The notes under the pieces are model-generated. The model was not told where the DNA came from. It made no database searches and saw only the letters and a list, made by a program, of their open reading frames with translations. A stretch of 64,000 nt of DNA, taken from assembly GCA_039565995.1 (NCBI GenBank), contig CP154795.1:3658001-3722000 (forward strand), in the 5' to 3' direction. Of the stretch, positions 35,736 to 43,779 are shown piece by piece. A program made the position numbers and the translations under genes. The DNA is from Propionibacteriaceae bacterium ZF39. Lineage in GTDB: Bacteria > Actinomycetota > Actinomycetes > Propionibacteriales > Propionibacteriaceae. Numbering within the stretch: position 1 is the first letter of the stretch; every line of letters begins with the position of its first letter.

Positions 35736-38320
35736 TCGACACGACCGACATGACCAACAGCGCGACGAGTGCGGCCGCAGGGACGCCCTTCGTCCTCGCA
35801 CTCACCGACCCACGCGCCACCAACGCGGCGCAGACCGGCGGCAAGGGCGCGAGCCTGGCGCGGATGGCGGGCGTCCTCCCCGTACCCGACGGGTTCATCG
35901 TGACCTCCGCCGCCCACGAGATGGTCCTCGCACCCCACGCCGATACTCTCGCGCTCGCCCTGTCCGGAGACGATGCATCGGCTCGGACCGCCCGCGCCCA
36001 GGCGCTGACCGCCTCGATGGTCCTGCCCCACGCTGTCGCCGACGCGGTGCGGTCAGCCCTGCGTACCCTCGACGGCCCCCTCGCCGTCCGCTCCTCCGCG
36101 ATCTGGGAGGACCTACCCGGGGCCGCGTTCGCGGGCCAGCACGACACGGTGTTGGGGGTACGCGGGGTGGAGGCGGTGCTCACGGCGATCCGCCAGTGTT
36201 ATGCCTCGCTGTGGCACGAGCACGCGCTCCGCTATCGCGATCGTCTCGGCCTCGACAGCCGGCAGGCCCGGATGGCCGTGGTCGTGCAGCGCATGGTCGA
36301 TGTGCGCCAGACCGATCAGGCCGGGGTGGCGTTCTCCGCGGACCCCATTCGGGGCGATCTCGATGCTGTGCTCATCAACGCCGCCCCCGGGCTCGGAGAG
36401 ACCGTCGTGAGCGGCGAGTTCCCGGTCGACGAGTTCCGGGTGGTTTCGACCGGCTCGACCGCCGTTTCCGAGGTCGAAGCCACGCCCCAGTCCACCCCCA
36501 CCGCCCTGGTCATGACCGACGACGGCACCGAGCGCGTACCCGTCCCCGATCCCGACACCGCCTGCCTCACCGACGAGGCCGCGCTTGAGGTCGCGGATCT
36601 GGCTCTCGCCGCCGCCCGGTACGCCGGCTTCCCCCAGGACATCGAATGGGCGCGGGTCGACGGCCAGGTCCTCCTGCTCCAATCCCGCCCGATCACCACC
36701 TTCCCCGAACGCTGGACCCGCGACGAATCCGCCGAACGCTTCCCCGCCGTGATGACGCCCCTCACCTGGGACCTGATCGAGCGCGGATTCCACCTGTCGC
36801 TCGAGCATTCGCTCGAACTCATGGGTCGGCCCCGGTTCGGTGGGCGCTGGTTCGCACGCTTCGGGGCGTACGTCTATGGCAACCAGAACGCCGTCCGCAT
36901 CTATGCCGACGCCATGCCGCTGTCGCTCGACTCCGTTGACGATCTGCGCGGTGCGCTGGGCGGGATCCTCGACAAGTTCGGCTGGATGCTCGAGCTCCCC
37001 GAGCGCTGGTGGATCGACCTCGACACCTATCTCCTCGAACTCGGCCGGCTCGAGGGGACCGATCTCGAGCGGTTGGACGAGGCGGAGCTGTGGGGACATG
37101 TACGCCGCATTTCCGCTGTGGGCACTTCCTATTTCCGGCCCAATATCGCGATCTCGCTGGCGCAGCGGACGTTGTACGCCGGCCTGCAAGCCCTGGCTCG
37201 GCTGGCAGCCGGGAGCGAGGACGAGGGGGATGCCCTGTTCCATGACCTGCTGGCGGGTGTGGTCACGCGGACCGCGCACGTGAACGCCGAGCTGGCCGAA
37301 CTGGGGCGGGAGTTCGCTCAGGTTCCGGGCCTCGCGGCCGACCTGCGCGAGGCCGTGCTCGCAGGAGACGAGGCCCGGGCGCTGCGCCTGCTCGACCACG
37401 AGCTGCGCGAGCGATTCGACCGCTTTCTCGCCCGTCACGGTCACCGCGAACTCGACATCGATGCCTATCAGCCGACCTGGGGCGAGTCGCCCCTCGTGGT
37501 GCTGGACCAGCTCGCGCAACTCGCAGAGTCGCCCGACGTCGACCACTTGGCTCGCGCGGTGTCGGGCCGGGGCCGGGCGATCGCGGCGCGTGAGCGGCTC
37601 CTGGCCGCGGTGCCCGACGACCTGCGGCATCTGGCCGACGAGGTGGTGCGGCTGGCGCGGACCTACACGGAGCTGGACGATGTGGAGCACTACGAGACCA
37701 CGCGCATGACGCCGGTCCTCCGCCGCGGGCTGCGAGCGCTGGGTGACCGGCTGGTCGACCGGGGCGTACTCGACGCAACCGACGACCTCTATTTCGCCAC
37801 CGCCGAGGCGATGGACGCCGCCGCGGCCAGCGGGCAGTGGGATGCGGTCACGGCGGTCGTCGCGGAGAACCGGCGGGAATACGACGAGGCGCGGGATCGT
37901 ACGCCGGCCTGGGTCTGGGGTGAGGACGACCGTCGGCTGAGGAGCGAGGAACGAGCGTCTCGAAGCCCCGAAGACCCCCTCACCGGCCTCCCCGGTTCAC
38001 CCGGTCAGGTGACCGCGCCGGCGTTCGTGGTGCACGGACCGGCGGACATGCCGTCCTTCCCGCGCGGGGCGATCCTGGTCGCGCGCACGACGTCGCCGGC
38101 CTGGACCTCGCTGTTCCACCGGGCGGCGGGCGTGATCACCGAGTCGGGCGGACCGTTGTCGCACGGCGCGGTCACCGCGCGCGAGTTGGGCCTGCCGGCG
38201 GTGATGGGCGTACGCGGGGCCTTCGAAGCCCTCGCCCACGGGCCGGTGGTGACCGTCGACGGAACGCGGGGGACCGTGGCCCTGGATGACAGTGGCGATG
38301 AGGTACAACAGAGGACATGA
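35732..38320 (+). CDS. PEP-synthase / rifampin-phosphotransferase-like three-domain enzyme
   Basis: The 862-residue protein has an ATP-grasp PPDK_N domain (GGKGASLARMAG, PLAVRSSAIWEDLPGAAFAG, ADPIRGDLD, LLLQSRPITTFP), a long central domain beginning at FPAVMTPLTWDLIERG, and a C-terminal swivelling His domain, SGGPLSHGAVTARELGLPAV, with phospho-His at about residue 811. Length, order and the central domain resemble Rph, which inactivates rifamycins by phosphorylation. The PEP synthase relatives lack that central domain. It sits between a membrane acyltransferase-like gene and argE with ATGA overlaps on both sides, which is not a typical rph setting. Substrate must be considered open. Confidence 0.78.
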   Translation: MIDTTDMTNSATSAAAGTPFVLALTDPRATNAAQTGGKGASLARMAGVLPVPDGFIVTSAAHEMVLAPHADTLALALSGDDASARTARAQALTASMVLPHAVADAVRSALRTLDGPLAVRSSAIWEDLPGAAFAGQHDTVLGVRGVEAVLTAIRQCYASLWHEHALRYRDRLGLDSRQARMAVVVQRMVDVRQTDQAGVAFSADPIRGDLDAVLINAAPGLGETVVSGEFPVDEFRVVSTGSTAVSEVEATPQSTPTALVMTDDGTERVPVPDPDTACLTDEAALEVADLALAAARYAGFPQDIEWARVDGQVLLLQSRPITTFPERWTRDESAERFPAVMTPLTWDLIERGFHLSLEHSLELMGRPRFGGRWFARFGAYVYGNQNAVRIYADAMPLSLDSVDDLRGALGGILDKFGWMLELPERWWIDLDTYLLELGRLEGTDLERLDEAELWGHVRRISAVGTSYFRPNIAISLAQRTLYAGLQALARLAAGSEDEGDALFHDLLAGVVTRTAHVNAELAELGREFAQVPGLAADLREAVLAGDEARALRLLDHELRERFDRFLARHGHRELDIDAYQPTWGESPLVVLDQLAQLAESPDVDHLARAVSGRGRAIAARERLLAAVPDDLRHLADEVVRLARTYTELDDVEHYETTRMTPVLRRGLRALGDRLVDRGVLDATDDLYFATAEAMDAAAASGQWDAVTAVVAENRREYDEARDRTPAWVWGEDDRRLRSEERASRSPEDPLTGLPGSPGQVTAPAFVVHGPADMPSFPRGAILVARTTSPAWTSLFHRAAGVITESGGPLSHGAVTARELGLPAVMGVRGAFEALAHGPVVTVDGTRGTVALDDSGDEVQQRT

Positions 38321-39498
38321 CCTCTGCCACGAACGACCTGCCCCGCTCGCTGGATTGGGTGATCCGGCTGTGCTCGATCGACAGCACGAGCCGACTGTCG
38401 AATCTGCCCGTGATCGATGTCGTCGCCGACGAGGCCAAGCGCCTCGGTCTCGACCCGAAGACCTGCCCCCGGCCGGACAACCCGGAGAAGGCGAATCTCC
38501 TTGTGACGATCCCCGCGGCGGACGGGTCGACCGCCGGTGGGGTCGTGCTGTCGGGGCATACGGATGTCGTGCCCGTCGACGGACAGGACTGGCATTCGGA
38601 CCCGTTCGCGCCGGAGGTCCGCGACGGCAAGCTCTATGGACGCGGCACGTGTGACATGAAGGGCTTCATCGGTGTCGCCGTGGCGCTGCTGCCCGACATG
38701 ATCGCGGCCGACCTGACCGAGCCGATCCATCTGGCGCTGAGCTATGACGAGGAGATCGGCTGCATCGGTGGCGAACAGATCGTCAAGGACATCGCCAACC
38801 TCGGCCTCACCCCGCGTGCGGCGATCATCGGCGAGCCCAGCTCTATGCGCGTGATCACCGGCCACAAGTCGGTGAACCTCTGCAAGATCACCTTCCACGG
38901 CCGGGCCGCGCATTCGTCGCTGACGTCGGCCGGGGTGAACGCGGTGGAATATGCCGCGCAGTTCATCACCTGGGTCCGCGGCCGGGCCGATGACTGGAAG
39001 GCGAACGGGCCGTTCGACGAGGCATACGAGCTGCCCTACACCACCTCGGGCTCCAACATGATCAACGGTGGCATCGCCTCCAACACGGTTCCCGAGCTCT
39101 GTGTCGTGCACTCCGAGTTCCGCACGGTGCCGGGCGTCGACCAGCACGTGACGATGGCCGAATACGAGGCGTACGCCCGCGAGCTCGAGGTCCGCATGAA
39201 GGCCGAGCACGAATCGGCGTCGGTGGACTTCGAGGTCCTGGCCGCGGTGCCGGGGTTGGACACCCCCGCGGACGCGGAGACGACCAGCCTGGGACGCGAG
39301 CTCGGGGGCGTACCTTCCGATGACAAGGTCACCTATGGCACCGAGGCCGGGCAGTTCTCGGGGGCGGGCATGGAGGCCGTCGTCTGTGGCCCCGGCGACA
39401 TCGCCCAGGCCCATACGGCCAACGAGTGGATCGAGCTCGACCAGCTCGTGGCGTGTGAGGAGTTCGTCGGTCGGCTGATCGAGCGCCTGTCTCGGTAG
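38317..39498 (+). CDS. argE: M20-family deacylase, acetylornithine deacetylase (ArgE-like)
   Basis: The 393-residue di-zinc hydrolase would release acetate from N-acetylornithine. The metal ligands are visible: VVLSGHTDVVPVDG (His, Asp), GRGTCDMKGF (shared Asp), and LSYDEEIGCIGG (catalytic and metal Glu). The segment GEPSSMRVITGHKS and NMINGGIASN, then YGTEAGQFSGAGMEAVVCGPG, follow ArgE rather than DapE. The ATG overlaps the stop of the preceding gene. A palindromic repeat starts 8 bp after the stop. Confidence 0.88.
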   Translation: MTSATNDLPRSLDWVIRLCSIDSTSRLSNLPVIDVVADEAKRLGLDPKTCPRPDNPEKANLLVTIPAADGSTAGGVVLSGHTDVVPVDGQDWHSDPFAPEVRDGKLYGRGTCDMKGFIGVAVALLPDMIAADLTEPIHLALSYDEEIGCIGGEQIVKDIANLGLTPRAAIIGEPSSMRVITGHKSVNLCKITFHGRAAHSSLTSAGVNAVEYAAQFITWVRGRADDWKANGPFDEAYELPYTTSGSNMINGGIASNTVPELCVVHSEFRTVPGVDQHVTMAEYEAYARELEVRMKAEHESASVDFEVLAAVPGLDTPADAETTSLGRELGGVPSDDKVTYGTEAGQFSGAGMEAVVCGPGDIAQAHTANEWIELDQLVACEEFVGRLIERLSR

Positions 39499-39505
39499 GA
39501 GGGGG

Positions 39506-39541
39506 ACGGCCCTACGTAATTGCGTCCGCTGCGGAAGCGCC
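39506..39541 (+). repeat. Palindromic intergenic repeat, copy 2
   Basis: The element reads CGGCCCTACGTAATTG and then CGTCCGCTGCGGAAGCGCC. It shares the spaced palindrome TCCG-N2-CGGA and flanks with copies 1 and 3, and it lies just after the argE stop. Confidence 0.85.
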
Positions 39542-39573
39542 CGTCGCTACCGATCGCACTTGTTCATAATTCT

Positions 39574-39600
39574 CACGTGTTCACGTATCATGAACACGTG
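39574..39600. promoter_or_regulatory. 27-bp palindromic operator before the AbiEi-like gene
   Basis: Perfect 10-bp arms CACGTGTTCA and TGAACACGTG are separated by CGTATCA. The site ends 6 bp before the ATG of the AbiEi-like gene. A -10 candidate, CATAAT (39565-39570), lies just upstream, so binding here would block transcription or translation start. AbiEi-type antitoxins repress their own operon through inverted repeats. Confidence 0.75.
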
Positions 39601-39606
39601 GATAAG

Positions 39607-40626
39607 ATGAACGTTGAGCGGCTTGAGCGGGTTTCGGAATCGCTGGCGGCCCGAGGGGTGACCTTGCGCTGGGACGAGACCGCTGCGGACGATGCCGGTG
39701 TCGATGGCCGGGTAAGCGTGGAGTTTGACGGTCGCCGAGCCGAGTTCCCCTATGAGAGCAAGTCGCAGCTGCGCCCTTCAACGATCCCCGTGCTTCGTTC
39801 GGCGCCAGGGTCGGGCGCAGTCATCGTCAGCTCACACATCACGACGACCGTCGGGCAACTGCTCCGGGACCGCGGTCTGCACTACGCAGATGCGGCGGGA
39901 AACACGTTTCTGACTGCACCGGGTCTCCACATCGAGATCGAAGGGAAAAGGCCGAAAGCCGATCGACGGCCCCATCAATCAGGCTCGCTGTTCACCCCAG
40001 CAGCACTCCCCGTCATCCTGGCGATCCTGACTGAGCCCAAACTCGCGGCCGCACCCCTACGCGAAATCCAGGATCAGACCTCGGTCTCCATCGGGACAGT
40101 CTTCAAGGTTCGAGAGGTACTTCGCCGACGGGGAATCGACGATCCCCTGACGGAATCGTCGGGCAGCGGGGTCAGGGATCGGTGGCGCCAACTGTTCGAG
40201 GGATGGGTGGCCGCCTATATCGAGCGAGCCCCGAAGACCGCTGTGCGCTTTCGCAGTGACTTGTCCCCGAGGCAGCTGAAGCAAGCCCTTGCCGGAGTGG
40301 ATGGAACGCTCTCGGGGGAAGCCGCCGCCAGCGTCAAGGGGTTCGATATTCGCCCTGCATCACTGGACCTCTACTACCGAGGGAAGCTCGGGCCCATCGT
40401 GAAGGACCTACGCCTTCGCCGGGACCCCGCTGGCCCAGTCAGCGTCCGTTCCCCTATTTGGGCGGAGACAATGGACGCCCCCACTGACAGGAACAGGCCG
40501 AATCGACTCGCGCCGGCTCCTGTGATTTATGCCGACATCGCAGCCTTGAACGACCCTCGGGCAGATTCTCTTCTCAAGGAGCTCAGAACGCATGACTCGA
40601 CTCTTCGACCTTTCTTCCTCGGATGA
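39607..40626 (+). CDS. AbiEi-like antitoxin/regulator (COG4861-type)
   Basis: The 339-residue protein has the pattern of the COG4861/DUF2186 group related to AbiEi antitoxins. An N-terminal domain contains SSHITTTVGQLLRDRGLHYADAAGN, a central winged HTH reads LPVILAILTEPKL with PLREIQDQTSVSIGTVFKVREVL, and a C-terminal domain begins RWRQLFEGWVAAY. It would bind the palindrome upstream and counteract the downstream nucleotidyltransferase. The ATG of MNVERLER is chosen because the earlier in-frame GTG overlaps the operator. Base composition is visibly less GC-rich than the neighbours, suggesting transfer. It overlaps the next gene by 35 bp. Confidence 0.78.
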   Translation: MNVERLERVSESLAARGVTLRWDETAADDAGVDGRVSVEFDGRRAEFPYESKSQLRPSTIPVLRSAPGSGAVIVSSHITTTVGQLLRDRGLHYADAAGNTFLTAPGLHIEIEGKRPKADRRPHQSGSLFTPAALPVILAILTEPKLAAAPLREIQDQTSVSIGTVFKVREVLRRRGIDDPLTESSGSGVRDRWRQLFEGWVAAYIERAPKTAVRFRSDLSPRQLKQALAGVDGTLSGEAAASVKGFDIRPASLDLYYRGKLGPIVKDLRLRRDPAGPVSVRSPIWAETMDAPTDRNRPNRLAPAPVIYADIAALNDPRADSLLKELRTHDSTLRPFFLG

Positions 40627-41395
40627 GCTCCTTCCCCCACTCGAGGTTCTGCGTTCACTGCACGAGCGTGCCAAGAAGCAGTCCAGTCAATGGGTCGTCA
40701 TCGGGGCAGCCGCACGCGACCTGACCATTCATGCTCCGCTCGGAATCTCACCCCACCGAGCCACCAAGGACATCGATATCGCGGTCGCGATTCCCGAGGG
40801 TTCGACCTTCAACGCCTTTACGGACGGATTGATCCCCGTCAGAGGGATCCTCCATCGGTTCTGGGTGGAGAACGTTCAGGTCGACATAGTCCCGTTCGGG
40901 GCGGTCGAGCGCAACGGGCATGTCACCTTCGACGATGACCGGGTGCTGAACGTGATCGGTCTTGCAGAGGCAGCCGCCGCTCCTGACCTCGCCGTCATTC
41001 CGGGTCACTGGGAGATTCCAGTCGCCTCACTTGAGGCCCAAAGCATCTTGAAGATAATCGCGTGGAATGACCGACGACATGACAGCACCAAAGACGCGCT
41101 TGATCTCTTCACGATTCTCTCCTCGGGGTCAGAGGGGTGCTATGCCGACGAGACTTGGGGAGACGATGAGGCGCTCGAAGCGTGCGAGCACGACATCTGG
41201 TTGGCAGGGGCTTTTCGCGTCGGACGCAGGGCTGCGGGACTGTTCAATCACGATCGCGCCCCCGCAGTGACTGGCGTCCTCCGCAATCCGGACCGCGTCG
41301 ATCAACTCACTCGAAATATGCAGCACCGACACGCTGGCATGCTCCTGGACTCGTTCACCCGCGGCTTCGAAGTTGGACAGCGCAAACTCGGGTAA
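40592..41395 (+). CDS. Nucleotidyltransferase, putative AbiEii-like toxin partner
   Basis: The 267-residue protein has the DNA-polymerase-beta-type nucleotidyltransferase core: VIGAAARDL, then TKDIDIAV with Asp60 and Asp62, and a third acidic residue Asp98 in VQVDIVPFG. All metal ligands are therefore present. In type IV toxin-antitoxin systems of the AbiE kind, such an enzyme blocks growth by adding nucleotides to RNA, for example tRNA, and gives phage resistance. AAGGAG lies 10 bases before the ATG, inside the preceding gene. The tight overlap and shared lower GC indicate a mobile two-gene unit. The target is unknown. Confidence 0.78.
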   Translation: MTRLFDLSSSDELLPPLEVLRSLHERAKKQSSQWVVIGAAARDLTIHAPLGISPHRATKDIDIAVAIPEGSTFNAFTDGLIPVRGILHRFWVENVQVDIVPFGAVERNGHVTFDDDRVLNVIGLAEAAAAPDLAVIPGHWEIPVASLEAQSILKIIAWNDRRHDSTKDALDLFTILSSGSEGCYADETWGDDEALEACEHDIWLAGAFRVGRRAAGLFNHDRAPAVTGVLRNPDRVDQLTRNMQHRHAGMLLDSFTRGFEVGQRKLG

Positions 41396-41402
41396 TCGCT
41401 GA

Positions 41403-42716
41403 TCAGTCGATGGCCTCGACGCCCTGCGCCTTGAGGCGCTCGAGATTGTCGCGCATGGTGCTGACCAGCGCGGGATCGTGGGGCGTCCAACCGGTGACCT
41501 CCTCGAGGATCCGCAGGGGCTCGCGTGTGCGATAGGACTGCGTCGGGTTGCCGGGGAACTTCGCGTTGGTGAGGTTCGGGTCATCCTCGAACGAGCCCAT
41601 CGGCTCGACACGATAGATCCGCTCCACACCGTCGCCCGCCGCCAGCTCCGCTCCCCAGATCGCGGCATCCATCGACCCCGCGAAATAGAGGTGGTTGGCC
41701 TGGCGGCGGGAGCCATAGTTGCTGGTACGCCCGGTTTCGAGCAGGTCGCCGGTCGCGAGTTCGGCTCGCGTGCCATGGAAGAACGGCCCCGGCGGAATGA
41801 CCGCCTCAGGCATCGCGACCACGGCCTTGCCGGTGAGGTGGCCCGTCTCGACGGCGGCGACGGCGTCGGCGGCGCGGTCGAAGGGTACGCGCACCGTGAT
41901 CCGTGGCCGCAGCACTCCCTGCGCGACGAGGCCGGCGACCTCGGCGTACACCTCGCGGACCCGACGCCGCGTCACCGCCGATCCGCCCAGTTCGGCCGCT
42001 CCGTTGAAGTCGGCGACGCTGCGCAGGCGGCCGGGCGTACGCAACAACCCCGCCGCCTCGACCAGCACCGCCCCGCCGACGCAATCCAGAACCGCGTCGA
42101 CACCCTCGGGCGCGATTGCGCGTACGCGTTCGACCCAGCCGTCGCCGGACATCACGTGGATTCCGCCCGACTCCTCAACCACGGCGCGCTTCACGGGGCT
42201 GCCCACGCCGATCCCGCGGGCCCCGCCTGCGGACGCCAACTGCAGTGCCGGCTCGCCCACTCCCCCGACGCCGACGACCAGCAAGGACTCCCCCTCGCCG
42301 AGCTCGAGCTCGTGGACGGCATCGAAGGCCGTGGCCAACGCGACGGGCACGCAGGCAGCGGCAGCCGGATCGACACCCGGCGGTACGGGCGTCACCGACG
42401 GACCGTCGAGCAGCACCAGTTCGGCCAGGGCACCCGTTCCGGCCGCGCACGATCCGAACACCACGTCACCCTCGGCGAACTCGATGCCCTCACCGCAGGC
42501 CACGACCCGACCGCAGGCCTCCCGACCGATCGCCATGGGGAGGTCAATCGGGACAGTCCCCGCGCGCAGGCCGCTGCGTACCTTCACATCCGCCGGATTC
42601 ACCCCCGTCGCCACGAGGCTGATCAACACCTGACCCGGGCCGACGACAGGGTCCTCGACGTCGAAGAACCTCTGCACCTCGGGCCCACCGAAGCGATCGA
42701 ATCCGAACATGCGCAT
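41403..42716 (-). CDS. Fusion: quinone-oxidoreductase-type dehydrogenase + rifampin ADP-ribosyltransferase (Arr)
   Basis: One unbroken frame of 437 residues encodes two enzymes. Residues 1-303 are a zinc-free medium-chain dehydrogenase of the NADPH:quinone reductase type (VEDPVVGPGQVLI, GVNPADVKVRSG, IGREACGRV, nucleotide-binding VVGVGGVGEPALQLA). Residues 308-437 are a complete Arr domain, which in other bacteria inactivates rifamycins with NAD+. Arr active-site residues are in register: His314 in FFHGT, Tyr344 in NHLYF and Asp379 in FEDDPN, with spacings of 30 and 35 as in mycobacterial Arr (His19, Tyr49, Asp84). WGAELAAGDG and KFPGNPTQSYRTREP are further Arr hallmarks. Arr is normally a free protein of about 140 residues. 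The join is a short Pro-rich linker (VIPPGP). Confidence 0.9.
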   Translation of the reverse strand: MRMFGFDRFGGPEVQRFFDVEDPVVGPGQVLISLVATGVNPADVKVRSGLRAGTVPIDLPMAIGREACGRVVACGEGIEFAEGDVVFGSCAAGTGALAELVLLDGPSVTPVPPGVDPAAAACVPVALATAFDAVHELELGEGESLLVVGVGGVGEPALQLASAGGARGIGVGSPVKRAVVEESGGIHVMSGDGWVERVRAIAPEGVDAVLDCVGGAVLVEAAGLLRTPGRLRSVADFNGAAELGGSAVTRRRVREVYAEVAGLVAQGVLRPRITVRVPFDRAADAVAAVETGHLTGKAVVAMPEAVIPPGPFFHGTRAELATGDLLETGRTSNYGSRRQANHLYFAGSMDAAIWGAELAAGDGVERIYRVEPMGSFEDDPNLTNAKFPGNPTQSYRTREPLRILEEVTGWTPHDPALVSTMRDNLERLKAQGVEAID

Positions 42717-42735
42717 GGGCTCACCCTGTCAGAGG

Positions 42736-43740
42736 TCACCCCAGCTCGGCGCGCAGGAACTCCAGCACCTTGGGCCAACTGTCGCTGAGGGCGTAGTCGC
42801 TGCCCTCCTTCGTGCCGCCCATCTGGGTCGCATCGAAGGGATGATCCGGATCGGCGGGCGGTCCGGAGATCATGTGGCCTGCCTCGGGGTACGCCAGGAC
42901 GCTGACGGTCGGGCCGTCGTGCTGTGCCGCCCGTTTCTGCACCTCACGGGACATGTCACACGACGGCCAGAGGGTGTCCTGCTCGCCGCAGATCAGCAGC
43001 AGAGGCGCGCGTGAGTTCTCGATCGGGATGATTGCGTCCTGGTGCTGGGGCAGGTTCTCGTGCCAGGAGCGGACATACATGTCGACCATCGGGCCGCCGC
43101 GGAAGTCCTGGATATAGGGCACGTAGGGCACGTCCTGCCCGCCGGAGCTCCACGTCGATCCGGTCTGATTCCACTTCCACGGCTCGCGCAGGTTGAAGCC
43201 GGCCCAGACGACGTGGGACGGGACATAGCCGACGACAGCCTTGAACTCGGGCGTCTGCGAGGCCAACAGCACCGCGGCCTCCCCACCCTTCGACGTCCCT
43301 ATGAACGCAAAGCGTTCGGGGTCGACCTCCGGCTGGGCGAGGACCCAGTCGAACGCGGTCCGGAACGTCTCGAGCGGGATGCGGTCCATGATCTCCGGCT
43401 GGCCCTCGGCGCCCCAATAGGACAGGGCGAGAGCGGTGTAGCCCTCCTTCTGCAACGCCTGTGCCGTCCGGTCCACCTGACGGCCGATGCCACCGTCGGA
43501 CCCGCCGACCACGACAACGGTCGGATGGCGCCCGGGTCCCGGGGCCGGATAGTAGTTCGCGATCATTCCGTTGTCGGTGACGCGGCGACCGGTCGGGCCT
43601 GCGTCGGCGACCACGATCTCCGGCGCCCAGGGCTTGATGACGACGAGCAGGCCGATCACCAGAACAAGGACACCGAAGAACGAGAGGACGCCCACGCCGA
43701 TCTTCTTGCCGAGGGACCACTTCTTCTTGGGGGAAGTCAT
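42736..43740 (-). CDS. Membrane-anchored alpha/beta hydrolase (BAAT_C/acyl-thioesterase-like)
   Basis: The 334-residue protein has a basic start (MTSPKKKWSLGKK) and one membrane helix (VLSFFGVLVLVIGLLVV), then an alpha/beta hydrolase domain outside the membrane. VVVVGGSDGGIG, the nucleophile elbow FIGTSKGGEAAVL, an acid in CGEQDTLWPS and the His in PEAGHMISGP match the bile-acid-CoA:amino-acid N-acyltransferase C-terminal (BAAT_C) group, whose bacterial members are thioesterases or peptidase-like hydrolases. It lies 19 bp after the start of the fusion gene, on the same strand and upstream of it, so both may be cotranscribed. Confidence 0.8.
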   Translation of the reverse strand: MTSPKKKWSLGKKIGVGVLSFFGVLVLVIGLLVVIKPWAPEIVVADAGPTGRRVTDNGMIANYYPAPGPGRHPTVVVVGGSDGGIGRQVDRTAQALQKEGYTALALSYWGAEGQPEIMDRIPLETFRTAFDWVLAQPEVDPERFAFIGTSKGGEAAVLLASQTPEFKAVVGYVPSHVVWAGFNLREPWKWNQTGSTWSSGGQDVPYVPYIQDFRGGPMVDMYVRSWHENLPQHQDAIIPIENSRAPLLLICGEQDTLWPSCDMSREVQKRAAQHDGPTVSVLAYPEAGHMISGPPADPDHPFDATQMGGTKEGSDYALSDSWPKVLEFLRAELG

Positions 43741-43779
43741 GCCAGGACGCTATGACGACGCAGGGTCGCTCCCTTCACC

